The position numbers and the translations under genes are program-made. 64,000 bases of DNA from Polytrichum commune (lineage: Eukaryota > Streptophyta > Polytrichopsida > Polytrichales > Polytrichaceae), in contig OX485809.1 in the NCBI GenBank assembly GCA_950295325.1, positions 33,356,001 through 33,420,000 of the forward strand. Direction: 5' to 3'. Position 1 is the first letter of the stretch. Every line of letters begins with the position of its first letter. Below the pieces are notes generated by a model. That model worked only from the letters and a program-made list of their open reading frames with translations, did no database searches and was not told the origin of the DNA. Of this stretch, positions 21,863-34,075 are shown in pieces.

Positions 21863-22041
21863 CAGGTAACTTGTCATTTTGCAGTGTTATCACACTCGTG
21901 TGGACATCTTGTGAGATCACTTGTTTGAAGGAGTGTTGGGTAGTGCCGGCAGTTACAAGCTAGGAGGAGGAAGGATTAAATGCACACAGTTCCCATAACC
22001 ATTGTTCATTCCATTTCAGGTACCCTTATAGGAGAAAAAAC

Positions 22042-24571
22042 ATGGAGAAGGAGAAGGAGAAAGCGCGTGCTGGTGCTGGTGCTGGTGCTCAGGTACTCTC
22101 TTTCATTTTTGCTCTATTTCCATTCTGCATAGTTAGCTGTGACGGTAGGAACCTTATGTCGAACCTCCGGGTGATCTTTCTTGAAGTGGAGATGGTTTAT
22201 TCTGGTTTCAGAACACGCGCAAGCTAACCCTGTATCAACTTTGTTGGAAGCCCTCACAAAGCTCTTCCATGCTAGTTTATCTTGTTCAATTTTGTTGTCA
22301 GGATGCTTAATCTGTACTCCGCCTGTAATTTGAGAAACAAAGCACTTGCTAATTACACACTAATTACAGTGTTTTTTTTTTTCTGCTTTCAGGTTCTTTT
22401 GATGGCTAAAAGGCAGAAATTGATCCGAGATTTTTACTTTGGAATATCGCATGAGCCGAATACTTCTACAAGTGATAATATCATATCCGTTCAGAGTCCG
22501 GGTACAAAACAAGCAGCCCCTTCGCAAGTGGAATTGGCGAGAACTTTGTGGAAGGAACAATGGGCAAGTCAATTCCAGTGGCTAGATTATTTTACGTTTG
22601 AAGATAAAATCTTTTGCAAAATCTGTAGGGAAAAAACAGATTGCTCAGTGTACGCCAAGGATGGGTAAAATTTTTTCAAGGTAAGTACATTTACAAACCA
22701 TTCTCGTTCAAATGAACACCACAGGTTTGCTTAAGTCTGCACCAGCGGAGAGAAAACCATGGAAAAAAAAATTCTAGTGATTAGCGTGCTTATGATGAGG
22801 CTTTGCAAACCCTCTTCAAAGCAGCCTACTTTACAGAGAAGCAGTCTTTCCCATATTCAAAATTCCATGCATTGTGTAAATTGTTGATGTCTGTGAATGC
22901 TCCTATTACATCTAGCATGTATCAAGACGAAAAAACTTGCAGTAATTTAATAAGGTGCATTTCCATAGTAGTCCAAAAGAAAATAATTTGTAGAATTCGA
23001 AATTCTCCATTCTTTGGCATTATGGTTGATGAATCTACAGATATTAGTGTCACTGGACATCTTGTCATGTTTGCAACAATTGTAAAGGAGGGTCTGCCCA
23101 AAACTGTTTTTTAGGTATGCTAGAATTGGATGGCGGTAAAAAAAATTCTACTTCAATTTTTAATTACGTGATATCTCAGTTGCGGTTGTGGAATTTAGAT
23201 TTGTGCAAATTAGTGGCCTTTGGTAGTGATAGAGCAAGCATCATGGTGGGTTCTCAGACCGGTATTTCAACGCGACTCCGCAAAGATGTAAACTTGTTCC
23301 TCTTAGCATGTCATTGTGTACCTCATCGCACCAACCTTGCTGCTTTGGATGCTGCCAAAACACCGGATTATAAAGTTTTGTCCACTGAAATAGATGTTTT
23401 GATAAATTTGATTTCAAATTTTTTTCACAACTCGAGTAAGCGTAAACATGTATTAACGACCTTACAGGAATAATTATTTTATTCCAAAAAATATATGAAG
23501 CGCTATCACAAAATTCGTTGGTTAAGTAGGTGACATGCAATCAATGCCATTTTTTATTCATTTGAATATGTTCTTATTTGTTTTCAAGAGGTTGATGAAA
23601 GTGAAGTATCTGTTGTAAAGTTTATTTTGGAAAAATTAGGTCAGTTCAAATATATTTATATCTTATACTTTTTGGCTGACATTCTTCACTCATTGGCTAT
23701 GCTATTAAAGATATTTAAAGTGAAGTTTGTGGATGTCACCACTGTGGGAAATATTGTACGTACTGAGGTGGCTCAAATTCATATGATGTTCATTGTCGAT
23801 TTTTGTGATCTGAATGCTAATGTCTTTAATGAATCCACTGGTTATCATGTTTTGTCTGATTACGGTCCTCACGGTGGGTACTTGAAGAGGCTGCAATATG
23901 AGGTAAGGGGTTCCATGTTTCATAGCTTCCAGATGACACGGTCTAAGCTTGACATTGACTTGGAAGAGGCATTGATGTTCCAAAAAAAATTTGCACAAGC
24001 TGTTTGTTCCGCCCTTGATGCACATTTTTGTAACAATGATTTGATTTCTTGTTTTAAGATTTTGAATCCGATTAAGATGTCTTCAGGGCAAATGAGCTTA
24101 CAAAATTGGTATATTTCTAAATTGGATACTTTGTTGTGTCATTATGGAGTAAACCACTCACATGGAAGCTTTAAACTTCTTCTTGTGGACCAAACAACAT
24201 GTAAGCGTGAATTTTTAGCCTTCAAGCTTCAGTGCACTACGGAATGGAGGGATAAGAATTTCAGGGATTTGTGGTACACAATAATTTGGAATCATGCTTT
24301 GTAAGCATGGTACCCCAACCTCCTTATTCTTGCAGAGTTAGCTCATGTGCATTGTGTTTCTACAACGATATGTGAGCGTGCTTTCAGTGTGCAAAATTTG
24401 ATCAAGACCAAAGTTAGAAATAAGTTGGGTAGTAAGAATCTCAATGCAATGCTGCGAATTACCTTGGAAGGGCCAAATGAGGATGTAGATGACATAATTA
24501 GTGACGCTATCCCACTTTGGAAGAAGGACAGTAACTACCGTTTTTGTATGTTAATTCCTCTTCTTATTTGA
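22042..24571 (+). pseudogene. Decayed hAT-type transposase (ZNF862/DUF4371-like)
   Basis: A possible first exon at 22042-22092 splices in frame to 22393 and leads into MAKRQKLIRDFYFG, then a zinc-finger-like stretch (FCKICREKTDC). An in-frame TAA near 22667 and further frame breaks follow. Downstream fragments keep family landmarks: GIMVDESTDISVTGHLVMFA near 23020, ACHCVPHRTNLAALDA near 23310, and CERAFSVQNLIKTKVRNKLG near 24370. The last is the hAT C-terminal dimerisation region. hAT transposases cut and paste elements with 8-bp duplications. I found no clear terminal repeats, so it may be an old transposon or a dead domesticated copy. Confidence 0.8.
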
Positions 24572-25474
24572 ATTCTCCTAATACAATGAGTGTGAGTGAT
24601 GTGTCTTGTTCGTTTGGGACAATTGATACTAACGGCAATGGTACGCAAATTTCATGATTTTTCAATACTAACTAGCTTCCGGATAATACTTGGACCCTTT
24701 TGTGGTGCTTGTATTTTCCGAAGGCTAAACCCTTAGCCCTAATATGGTAGGGGCTTTGCCAGGTTCAACTCCTACTAAGGATACTATTTAGACGAAAAAG
24801 AATGGAGAGTGAATGCCCACATTATTTAATCCTAAACACTTGAAAAAATTTAAAAAAAAAATTTAAAAAAATGACAATGACACATCCACCACCAAAATAT
24901 AAAACCGGCCCCACTTTAGATCTTTCAGAAATTGCATAGATGAAAAAACAAATGTCGGCTAATTGCCTAAATACATTAGGAAATGGGGGCTATCAACCGA
25001 TAAATTTTGCACTCTCTAAGCCCACTTCCGGGTAAAATTTGAAAAATCCGAGCCACCTCCAGAATGCTCGGAAATTAGCCGTTTTCTCTACAGAACTCCC
25101 CGGACTCTGATGTGGACTAACTAGATTTGACTGAACTCCAAAAGACCTAAATGCTTCATAGTAGGTGATCATTTGTGCAACCAGCGGGTGTTAAAGTGAT
25201 AAGTACAGTAGTACTGGAGATGAATCTCATCGCAAAATGGTCACTCGTGACACTTCATGTTTTCACATTCAAGTTTGAGGGGCTCAAACAGCAGTGTGCT
25301 TAAATAGCGCTCAGCTCCGCTTGGGAGGATCACCACAATGAGTTTGCCGGCATTTGCTGGCTCCTTTGAAACCTATACAGAGTTCAAAGAAGAGATGGAG
25401 TGTCAAAACTAGGAATGAATAAGAAATGTTATCCTCGCCCACCTTGCTGTGATTTTCAATATTTGTCAGTATAG
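24572..25474. other. Gene-less stretch with a tRNA-like motif
   Basis: No supported gene. Near 24733-24783 a CCTTAG/CTAAGG pair flanks a B-box-like GGTTCAACTCC. The arms do not form a convincing tRNA, so I only note the motif. Confidence 0.4.
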
Positions 25475-25848
25475 AAGGTAAGCAGGTCTTAAATGAACAG
25501 TTTTCTATCTGCACCCACTTCTCGTAGGATATGAAACACGCAATTAGTGCAAGATGATAACAAATCCAAATCGTGTCCATAGCCACTTTCCTTGTAATTT
25601 ATGGAGCTCATATATATATCTATATCTTTATATATCCTATTTATTCTCAAAGTGAAGATTTTGTGAAATATTTAATGACCATATAGGTCCCCTCAATTAA
25701 GTTGACTATTGCGTCTAGAATGGTTAGTCCAATCTCTTCTCAATACATGTCCTTTTGGTGCTTGTTCTCCAATCCACACCCAACCATATACCAATCAATT
25801 ATAGGTATCCATTTAAGACCAACCACCAAATTAGGCACATCTGCCTTA
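25475..25848 (-). mobile_element. MITE, TAAGGTAGAC family
   Basis: Left end AAGGTAAGCAGGTC and right end GGCACATCTGCCTTA are a decayed inverted-repeat pair. The interior matches the other copies in inverse orientation (CCTTGTAATTTATGGAGCTC, AATCTCTTCTCAATACATGT). Confidence 0.6.
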
Positions 25849-26721
25849 TGCTAAGTAAAATCAATGAAGAATTGTATTTCCATTTCAAGAGTGGCTTAAA
25901 CCCAAGGCCTTAACCCAAATGCCCAAGGTTGGAATAGTACTCAAATGGGTGACCTTCCTATCACTTGATTTTTGGTGCACCCTACCACCTATGGTCCACC
26001 CAATCATAGTGGGTGAATCTAGGTGAACCAAGAACTTTCAACAACCATGTGGGAACCTAGGAGCATTTGGTAAAAAAGATAGGTGCCAGCTAGCTTGTCT
26101 GCACCCATTCAAGATGTTCACCTCTTTATTTTTGCAATGCCCGTTTTAAAACTATACATAGACTAAGACCAACTCGAAAATGAAACAACAACATAATTCA
26201 TGTTGGTGGCAACATCAGAGTCTTCTTTTCTTTCTTTTCTTTCCACCACCTAACGCTTGCATTTATAGATAGCATTCTTAAGTAGCCCATGTAGTGTTCT
26301 AGCACAAATGGAATAAATCTTTGGTTATCCAGATAACCTAAGAATTTCTTTCATTTGGGCGCACACCTTAATAGAATCTTGGTAGACGGGAGAAGGCAAC
26401 AATGAGGTGTCAACTCGACTATGCTCAGCATTCATGCATGCAAACAAGAACCTCCTCACAAAGATTAGAAAGGGGACGGACATCCTCACAAGGCTTAATA
26501 ATATTATGTAGACTTGAAAAAATGACACAATGGATTAGTCACTTAAACCTTCACATTCTACTCGTGACATTACAATGCCATGTCTTCTCGCGACAGATGC
26601 TAAGTAATGCTGAAATTTGTGCAATCCACTTCAGAAAACGAGCCCTCTCCTAGAGAAGTAAATGATCTTCAGAAACGTCTGGGGGACTAAAAAGGCAGAG
26701 ATATTCAGCATCTGGACCAGT
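25849..26721. other. Gene-less stretch
   Basis: No supported gene; only short open frames without domains. I searched this stretch for a missing cysteine synthase C-terminal exon and did not find one. Confidence 0.45.
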
Positions 26722-26935
26722 GCCCGGGAAATTTTTGGGCATAGTCGGTCAAGACCCGAGTGATTCTAAATCCAACCAGTTACATGTTGACATCTTCCGG
26801 TTTTGCTTTATTCATTTGAGGTATATTCTATAGAATCCTCAGAAATGATCATAATTCTCCTGAAGTCTCGAACGTCAACCAGTTATTTCTCAAACTCAAC
26901 CGGTTCATCTGTAACTAACTGCCGGTTCTCCCCGA
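26722..26935 (-). repeat. Second copy of repeat family A
   Basis: Inverted relative to 1469-1691. It shares AACCGGCAGTTAGTTACAGA, the CTTCAGGAGAATTAT block and the TGTCAACATGTAACTGGTTG block, with substitutions. The ends have drifted (CCCGGG on the left, CTCCCCGAG on the right). Confidence 0.65.
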
Positions 26936-26971
26936 GCAGTGATCTGGACCTATAGGCTATTCCAGGCTTAA

Positions 26972-27334
26972 GGTAGACAGGCCTAATTCAGTTACTAATT
27001 TTATCAGACACCCATATTATGTGAGTGGTGTGGTTAGGTATGGATCTAGAAATAGACATGTGTTTGAAAAAGGCTAGACTGTGTGCTCAAAATTTGTTAA
27101 CTATTCTGGGTTCAATAGTCAACATAATTGGGAGGACCTCTGTGATCATTTGAGGAAGAGATTATTCACTTTGATAATGAATAAGATATTCATATGAGCT
27201 CAAACATTATGAGGAAATTGGCTATAACCTTGATTTATTTTTGCTTGTTATCTCATACTAGGTAGTCATGTCTTTCATTTCCTGCGAGAAACGGGATAAG
27301 TGGAAAATTTAGCTATCTAAATTTCCTGTCTACC
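26972..27334 (+). mobile_element. MITE, TAAGGTAGAC family, flanked by TTAA
   Basis: The best-bounded copy. GGTAGACAGG at the left is inverted as CCTGTCTACC at the right, and both ends are flanked by TTAA (26968-26971 and 27335-27338). It ends about 30 bp from the last recognised cysteine synthase exon, just past that exon's splice donor. Confidence 0.75.
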
Positions 27335-27365
27335 TTAAGAGGATTTAAGGCTGTATGCACTTCAC

Positions 27366-29777
27366 CTTGAGTGCAGCTGCAAAGGCTGCACCGGAGGAGA
27401 TGCCCACAAGAAGACTATCCTCTTTTTGCAGCCTTCTTGCCATGTCCATAGCTTCATCACTGTGCACGGGCACAATTTGATCATATACCGTCACGTCCAG
27501 TGTGTCGGGAACAATTCCCATCCCAATTCCTTGTATATTATGTGGACCTGGTTTCCCTCCTGGATAAATAGAACTTGCATCATCATAATGAGCTTGCTAA
27601 TTTTTTATGAAACACATTTTCACAAACTTTATATGAAGTTTCTAAACCATGCAAAAGAGTAGGAGACAAGATAGACCTGAGAGGATTGCGCTTTCAGCAG
27701 GCTCAACCCCGACCACTTGAATATTAGGGTTTTTGCTTTTAAGGTAACAACCAGTGCCAGATATTGTTCCGCCTGTTCCAATTGCACATACAAATATATC
27801 CACCTTCCCTGCAGTTGCTTCCCAGATTTCGGGCCCTAATGAAGATAAGCACGTGTGGGTCAGGAACTCTAGACCATAAACAAACCCTGGAGTACTACTT
27901 CTGCCTGCTAGTCCCCAGCACTTAATAAGAACATGCTCAACGGATTTTCATTTATTTTATTGTTGAGGTTGAACAAATTTCTAAATGCAGGATATATCGT
28001 TAGGTTAGTGGCGTCACCAGTAGTGCGAAAATGGCATTCTGGATTTGCTGGGTTTCTGAACTGGCAGAGCATGTGTGAGTTGGGAGTGTTTGCGAGCAAC
28101 TCGTCCGTAACCCTCAATAGCCCATCGAGCCCTTGCGCTACATCTACTCTTGTCCCAAAACATATTCAATTTTGATCAGCAACGATTAATGACAATGGTA
28201 CTTAACCTGCCTGAACGATTTCGTTACACCATCATCATGCACACACCATCACCATGCAGAAACTAAAATTGTTGAAGGGACCAGTTAGAAACCCTAACCT
28301 GTTACAACGAGCTCAGCATCTAAAGCACGCAAAAGCATGCGCCGTTCCATGGACATGACATTGGGCATCACAACCACACACTTGTAACCTCGCTGTTTGG
28401 CCACCATAGCCAGTGCAATCCCTGTGTTTCCACTCGTGGGCTCTATCAACACTGTCTTCCCTGGAGTTATTAAGCCCTTTTCTTCTGCATCCAATACCAT
28501 GCTACAGCAGAGAAGCAAATTTTATTTGTTGCGCCATAAATGTCAATGTATCTTACAAGCCATTCTATTAATTCTAAGAAACTTCAGAAAAAAATCTCTG
28601 CATATTCTCAGTGGCCTTCCCGCACATGATCGGCTCATGCTCTTGTCCCACGTTCCATAGTACAGTCCCTCACAAAGCAGAATCCACTCGCTAAGTTGAC
28701 AAGTGGCCGAATCGACATGAACATAATCCACTCGCTAATCGGTTGTCCTTCTCTGTGTTTTTAATGCCAGTTTAGTCTCTGACACGCGGGATTCCCAGTA
28801 GAAGACCACTCAGCACTTGGGCTACCGCATTTGTGTTTCCAGGGCATATACTTATGATCCCCTCCTGCCAGAAGCTTACCTTATGTGTAAAGACATGGCT
28901 AGGTTTTCTCTTTGGTTGTATAGGAACCTTGTGGGGCGAAAGGGACATCCACAGGCATAACTAGAGCGTTCCACAGTTGGAAAAATTGGAAGGCCATGGA
29001 ACCACCTGGTTTTTATGTTAGAGAAGGGTAGTTGCCTTAGGCTTTCTTGGATTTTCGAGTCGCAAACTCGGGGTCCTGCCCTTGTTCCCGGACCCTCTAA
29101 TCCACAAACGCCCTATTCAATTACCCTTCTCCTACATAAAACACATTTAATTAGAACAAAACTGTGCGACAAGAAGCTTACAAGATAGAGATAAGATTAC
29201 CGCCCCTAGCGGTTCGTGGCTATTTACTGAGAATTCCCTCATGGCAGAGGCAATTTACAACACCATGCGTCAATTTACAAAAAATGCCCTACACAAAATC
29301 CATCAACTTACAATAACAAAATGCGCAACTAGAAGCTTAGATAGAGATCAGATTTGCACTCACTAGAGTGCAATGCGATCCTTCACAGAGCCACCAGGTT
29401 GAAGAGACTCCATTTTGGCCACCACTCTTGCTACTGCACCCTCGGCCTTGGGTATACGCCTTACTTCCACTAGAGGTGTGCCACGCCCTATGACCTGCAA
29501 CAATCCATCACACAGTCAACGATTAATCAGCTCCAACCTATCCTTCAGAGAGCGCCTCAGATACTGTTACCAGAATGTGTTCACAGTAAGTAAAAGTTGT
29601 CTGAATCATCATTAACGCCAAAAATTTCATGTCTAGATCGATCGATCCTGGCTGCTACTTATTAGATATTCAGCAACTAAATCTATCAAGCTGCACCTGG
29701 TCAATGCTGCTGTAGACCTTTTCACTCCGAGGGGCTGCTGCATCTCCACCGGCGTCATTATCTGAAGAATTAGCCAT
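27366..29777 (-). CDS. Cysteine synthase family (O-acetylserine thiol-lyase), C-terminal exon not found
   Basis: Six exons join in phase on the minus strand: 29777-29697, 29494-29364, 28501-28299, 28143-28018, 27835-27677 and 27559-27366, giving 298 residues. The start is ATG at 29777. This PLP enzyme makes cysteine from O-acetylserine and sulfide; a cyanoalanine synthase role is also possible. The PLP lysine lies in [20 protein letters not shown] is the substrate loop, [10 protein letters not shown] binds phosphate and [10 protein letters not shown] lies near the end. [10 protein letters not shown] and [17 protein letters not shown] are family-typical. The first helix block reads IGRGTPLV, one residue longer than the usual IGNTPLV. 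About 25 C-terminal residues are missing. A splice donor follows ALK at 27366, but a MITE occupies the next segment and I see no further exon. Without splicing, a stop follows after six codons. The gene may therefore be truncated, or its last exon may lie far off. Confidence 0.85.
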
Positions 29778-30131
29778 GTTGTGGACTGACCAACCCCGTC
29801 GCACTTGCTAATATCGAAGAAACGCTGCAGCTACAACAGTGAATGGCGCAGGTCCTCGACTACGTTAGAAATTGAGAATTGTGAGTAAGGTAAGCTTCAC
29901 ACCTTCAACCGTGACTCTCGATCCCCAATACATCAACTTGCTTAGTAGCGTACCTAGAGGTTTGCCCAATCCTTGACTCTTTGTTGTAGTTATGTCGACA
30001 TGGAATTGCAACAAGATCGTGACTGTGCAGTGTCGGATTGGATCGAAACTTCGCTCTCAATTTCCGGGCGGATGGATTTATATGGGTACGCATAGGTACT
30101 TGCCTAAAGTGGCAAACATGATCCAAGATCA
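29778..30131. promoter_or_regulatory. Upstream region of the cysteine synthase gene
   Basis: Contains the 5' leader and likely promoter of the minus-strand gene by position only. I recognise no defined element. Confidence 0.35.
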
Positions 30132-30363
30132 TTTTACACTACACTACTTCATCTAATTAGTGTGGGTTACCATTCGGAGTTACGTATTGCTATAACATTT
30201 TACTGACAGTATCATTTTTTACCAACTAAGTTATACCATACTCTTCGGTGTTCATTCTAACTAATTATGTTATTTGGGTAAAAAATGATACTCCCAATAG
30301 AAAGCTATAGCAACACGTGACTCCAAATGGTAACCCACTCTAATTAGACAAAATAGTGTAAAC
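30132..30363. mobile_element. Foldback MITE, about 230 bp
   Basis: The two halves are near-complete inverted repeats: TCTAATTAG, GTGGGTTACCATT(C/T)GGAGT and AGTATCATTTTTTACC occur on the left and as complements on the right. Transcribed in either direction it would fold into a hairpin with arms of about 100 bp. Related decayed copies lie near 61930 and 62610. Confidence 0.8.
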
Positions 30364-30599
30364 CTGAGCGTTTGGAGGACCAAGGGAATTTGAATGGATT
30401 CCAGCAAGTGGATGTGTATCATGGTCCATCGGATATTGCACTAGGGCCAAAAGAAAAGAAAAGAAAAAGTAACGTTTGTAGCCAGGTACCAGCGTGAATG
30501 TGAGCCCGTTGGCCTAATGTTGATCATGGTAATCCATGATGCAACATAAGGTGCTATCCCTCCTAGGAGGTGGGCTCTTTAGTAGTACTAATGTTTCCC

Positions 30600-33500
30600 A
30601 TTTTAGGGGGGGGGATGGATATTTGCTTGTTTTCAAGTTTTCTTTTGTTTAGAACCAAGTATGTGAGGTATTTAATGGCATTTTGGTGGATGTTTTTCAT
30701 GAGATTTTTGATGGTTACTTTTGGGATTTTTAGGTGAGTAAGTTGTTTAATGGAGTGTTCGTGTATGGCCCCTCTTACCCCGGTTGTGTTGGTGAATAGT
30801 GGGTTGGTTTGCCATCCATTGGTTTGTATAGTGTGGATGAGGGGGTCGTATTTAATGTGTTTGTGTGTGAAGGCTTGAGCAGGGTATTTGTTGTGACAAT
30901 ATGTGAATTCAATGAGTTGGGTTGTGAGTGTAGGGGAGGGTATTATAGGTGTTTGTGTGTGCTTTGGGGCTCTGATTATGGATAGGATATCTGGTCGTAG
31001 TTTGGCTTGGCACTTGCATGTTCTTTGTGGGCATGTACATTTTATGAACCAATTTGGGATTCTTTGTTTGGGGGGTTTGTTGTTAAGGTTGCTTGCATTG
31101 GTCAGAGTGAAGAATCAAGTGTTTATGTTAGCTTGTAATGTCTGGGTAATGAGATGTACCGCTTTATTGTGTCGTGCGATTCTTAAGCCTTTTAAGTATG
31201 GCTATTCGCATGTTGATAGTAAGTGAGGCCACGTGTCTCTGTCATTGAGGTGGCATAGCGTACAGTTGGGGTTTGGATGTTTGAGGGGCTAGAAAATATT
31301 TTTCCTATGGTTGCCCATGTATTATGCATATCGGAATTTTAGTGTTTGGGTGATTTGGGCGTCTATTACCTTTTCGTTTTTCCAAAAGTGGTTAGAGAGT
31401 AGTTGGTTTATTTGAGTATTGGACAACCATTTGTCCATGTAGGGGAATTTGTCTTTGGTTGTTTCGGATTCTTGGTTTCTGTGCTCTTTTGTTATGAATG
31501 TGTGGAGGTTGCAGATGGCACTGTCATGTGTGGCCGTTGGACAACTTGCTAGCCATAAGGGGTTAAGTGAGATGTATGTATGCGTGGGGTGGTGGTTGGT
31601 TTTTCTTTCAGTGTTCCTTCGTTGGCTAGTATATCGGCTATTACATTTCTAGTGATGCCCGAATGTGCTCATACTTTATGAAGATGTATTCTGTGTGGGA
31701 TCCAATATATTTGGTGTACAGTTGTTGCAATTAAGAGTTTGTTGGGGTGGTGGTGTTGTGATGTCGGGTGTTTTATGTAATTGTTGATTAGGATGAGGCT
31801 ATTTAGTTTGTCTGTAAATATGTGTGTGTTTAGTTGGGTGTTTTGTATGGTTTGGATGGCAATGAGTATGGCGTTGAGTTCTGCTCTTAAGATGTTTTGG
31901 TAGCCTGGGAGTTGTTCTGCTATTTGTGTGTTGTTATTGGGGTACGTTGTAGACTCCCGAGCCGGCTGTATTGCCCACTATTTGTCCTTCAAAGTTTTTG
32001 GTGGGGGGGATAAATGAGCCGTCTGTGTAAATACATTGTTGTGGGTGGTATTTAAGGGGGTGGATGTGGTTGTATTTGGTTGGTAGGGGTGTTTTTGTGA
32101 TGTTTATTAGGTTGGGAGTGTTAATTTTGGGGGCATGTTTCCATGTCTTGGAGAATTTAATGTTGTAGTTTGGGGGGGTGGGTTTAATGGGGAATGTATC
32201 TATGTGTGTATTGATTGTGTGCATTAGGATTTGGTGTAGCTCATGTGGGGTTTGTAGGGTTGTTGTTAAGTTTGTTTGGTTTAGGGTTAGGGATGTCTCC
32301 ACTTGTTTATAATATTTTGGCCATTCCGGTGTGCGGTCGTAATGTATGACATGAGGAGGGATGGTTTCTCATATATGTATGTCTGCACATGTGGTGATTG
32401 GGAATTGTCGTGATGTCCAATCATTGTGGTTGGCTATTAATATGGTGATTGTGCGTTCGTCTTCCTTGGCTGCCATTCTAGCCCAGTGAATGGCTTCTAG
32501 GGCCGTGTTATATTCTGTGGGGTATGCTAGGCCTATTCCTTTCCATCTAGAGGATTTTGCGTCACCTAAGAAGCCGAATATCATGTCTCGTATGTGGGGC
32601 AAATTATATTGTGTGAGTGGGATGGGGCAAGTGAATGGGGATGAGTAGTACGAAAGTGTGATCCTAAAGGAGTTTATTAGTAGTTTGGTGATGTCCGGGT
32701 GGAGTGTATGGTGGTTATTGTTGGGTTGTATGGTTTCTTGGTTTTCTCTTGGGGAGAATAGTTATGTATCTTTGTACAAGCCATAAGATTTCGGTTTCAA
32801 AGTCTTGTGCTGGGGGTTGTAGAAAGTTGGTTAAGTTCGGGAGGTTGTTGTGAGAGTATATGTTCCATAGCCAATAGAGTCTTTTGGTGGTGATGGTGGC
32901 CATGTAGTTTCCGTCTTGGTCATATATATGGGATTCTAGGGCTAGTACTTGTATGGTAGGTTTATTTGCGAGGATATCTTTGTTTGGGTTGCACTCTTGG
33001 GTGGATATTGTGAGGTTGGTGATTTTTAGTGGGGGATGTATGAATTTGTTGTCCTTTGTTTGGGTATAGTTAAGGTATGTGGCGTATGTTTGGGTGGTTT
33101 TGTGCTTTAGGGCTTTTGTGTGGTATTGTGGTATTAGGAGTAGGTTATGGTCTAAGAGTATGTTGTTTGGGTGTAGGAGGTGTTATCTAGTGCGCCATTG
33201 TTGTGTGGGTCCACTTGTGGTTTGCCATTGGCATAGGTATGATATCTTGATGGCTTGTACCCCCCACTTATCTTTTTGGGCAGTGATTTTTTCGTTAGTT
33301 ATGGTTTGGATCTTTTGTCCTAGTATAGTTTGTGGTGAGGTTTGTGGGCTATGCATAGTGATTATGGGTGTGCCTTGTGTTGTTTGTGAGTGGTTCCTAT
33401 GAGGCGTGAGTGTCGGGGGGGGGGGGGGGGGGTAGTGTGTGGGCTTGTTGAAGTGCATCCTTGATGATTTTGGGGGCACGTTTGTGCGCGGTTCAAAATT

Positions 33501-34067
33501 CCTCCATGGTTAGTATGGCATTGGTTTCTTTGTTTTGGATTTGTGGTAGTGTTGTGATACCATATGTATATAGTTTATTTAGGTGTTTTTTGGATTTTGT
33601 CTTTGCATTGTTTGTGAGGTTGGTGTAGATGGGTTGGATCTCCATGCTTGTTCCAATGGAGTGTTTTTGATGGGGAATGCACGGTTGGTGGTGGTGGCAT
33701 GTATTTCGTACTCTCTTTCTAGTAGGAAGAATGTTTTGGCTATGGGTGACCTATGAGTTTGGGGAGGTGTAGTAAGCCTCCGTATTTGGCATATATAAAT
33801 TTGGCTAGACCTTGGTAGATGGTGCCTAATTGTCCTTGGTCGTTGAGGGCTTGTATCAGATGTTGTCCTATGCAGTTTATATAGTATGGGAGGAGTGATG
33901 TCATGTTGATACCAAACTCTTCATGAGGGAGGTGTGTGAGGATGTTTGCCGTGTTTTTGGGTATGTTGCATATTTCTTTGGTGAGTTTACTAATTATTTT
34001 TTCTAGTTTCTTGATGTCAGGTTTGGAGAATGGGACTACGTATTAGGCATATGCGATGCGGAGTTTA
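30600..34067 (-). mobile_element. Old LINE copy, 3' half (broken ORF2 C-terminal region)
   Basis: On the minus strand the fragments align in order with the younger LINE's ORF2. They include the end of RT, a YLCQWQTTSG block, MIFGFLGDAKSSRWKGIGLA and AIHWARMAAKEDERTITILI near 32400-32600, the RNase H start IYTDGSFIPP near 32030, and the C-terminal IPKVTIKNLMKNI region near 30700. Frameshifts and stops break it throughout. The plus strand is G/T-rich, as expected for an inverted copy of an A/C-rich element. Confidence 0.8.
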
Positions 34068-34075
34068 ATGATTGT

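Noticed and set aside
24733-24783. Possible tRNA with CCTTAG/CTAAGG acceptor stem and GGTTCAACTCC
   Set aside because: D and anticodon arms do not form, and the total length is too short.
33417-33432. Long G run as a functional G-quadruplex
   Set aside because: A homopolymer slip within a decayed LINE is the simpler explanation, and no conserved context is seen.
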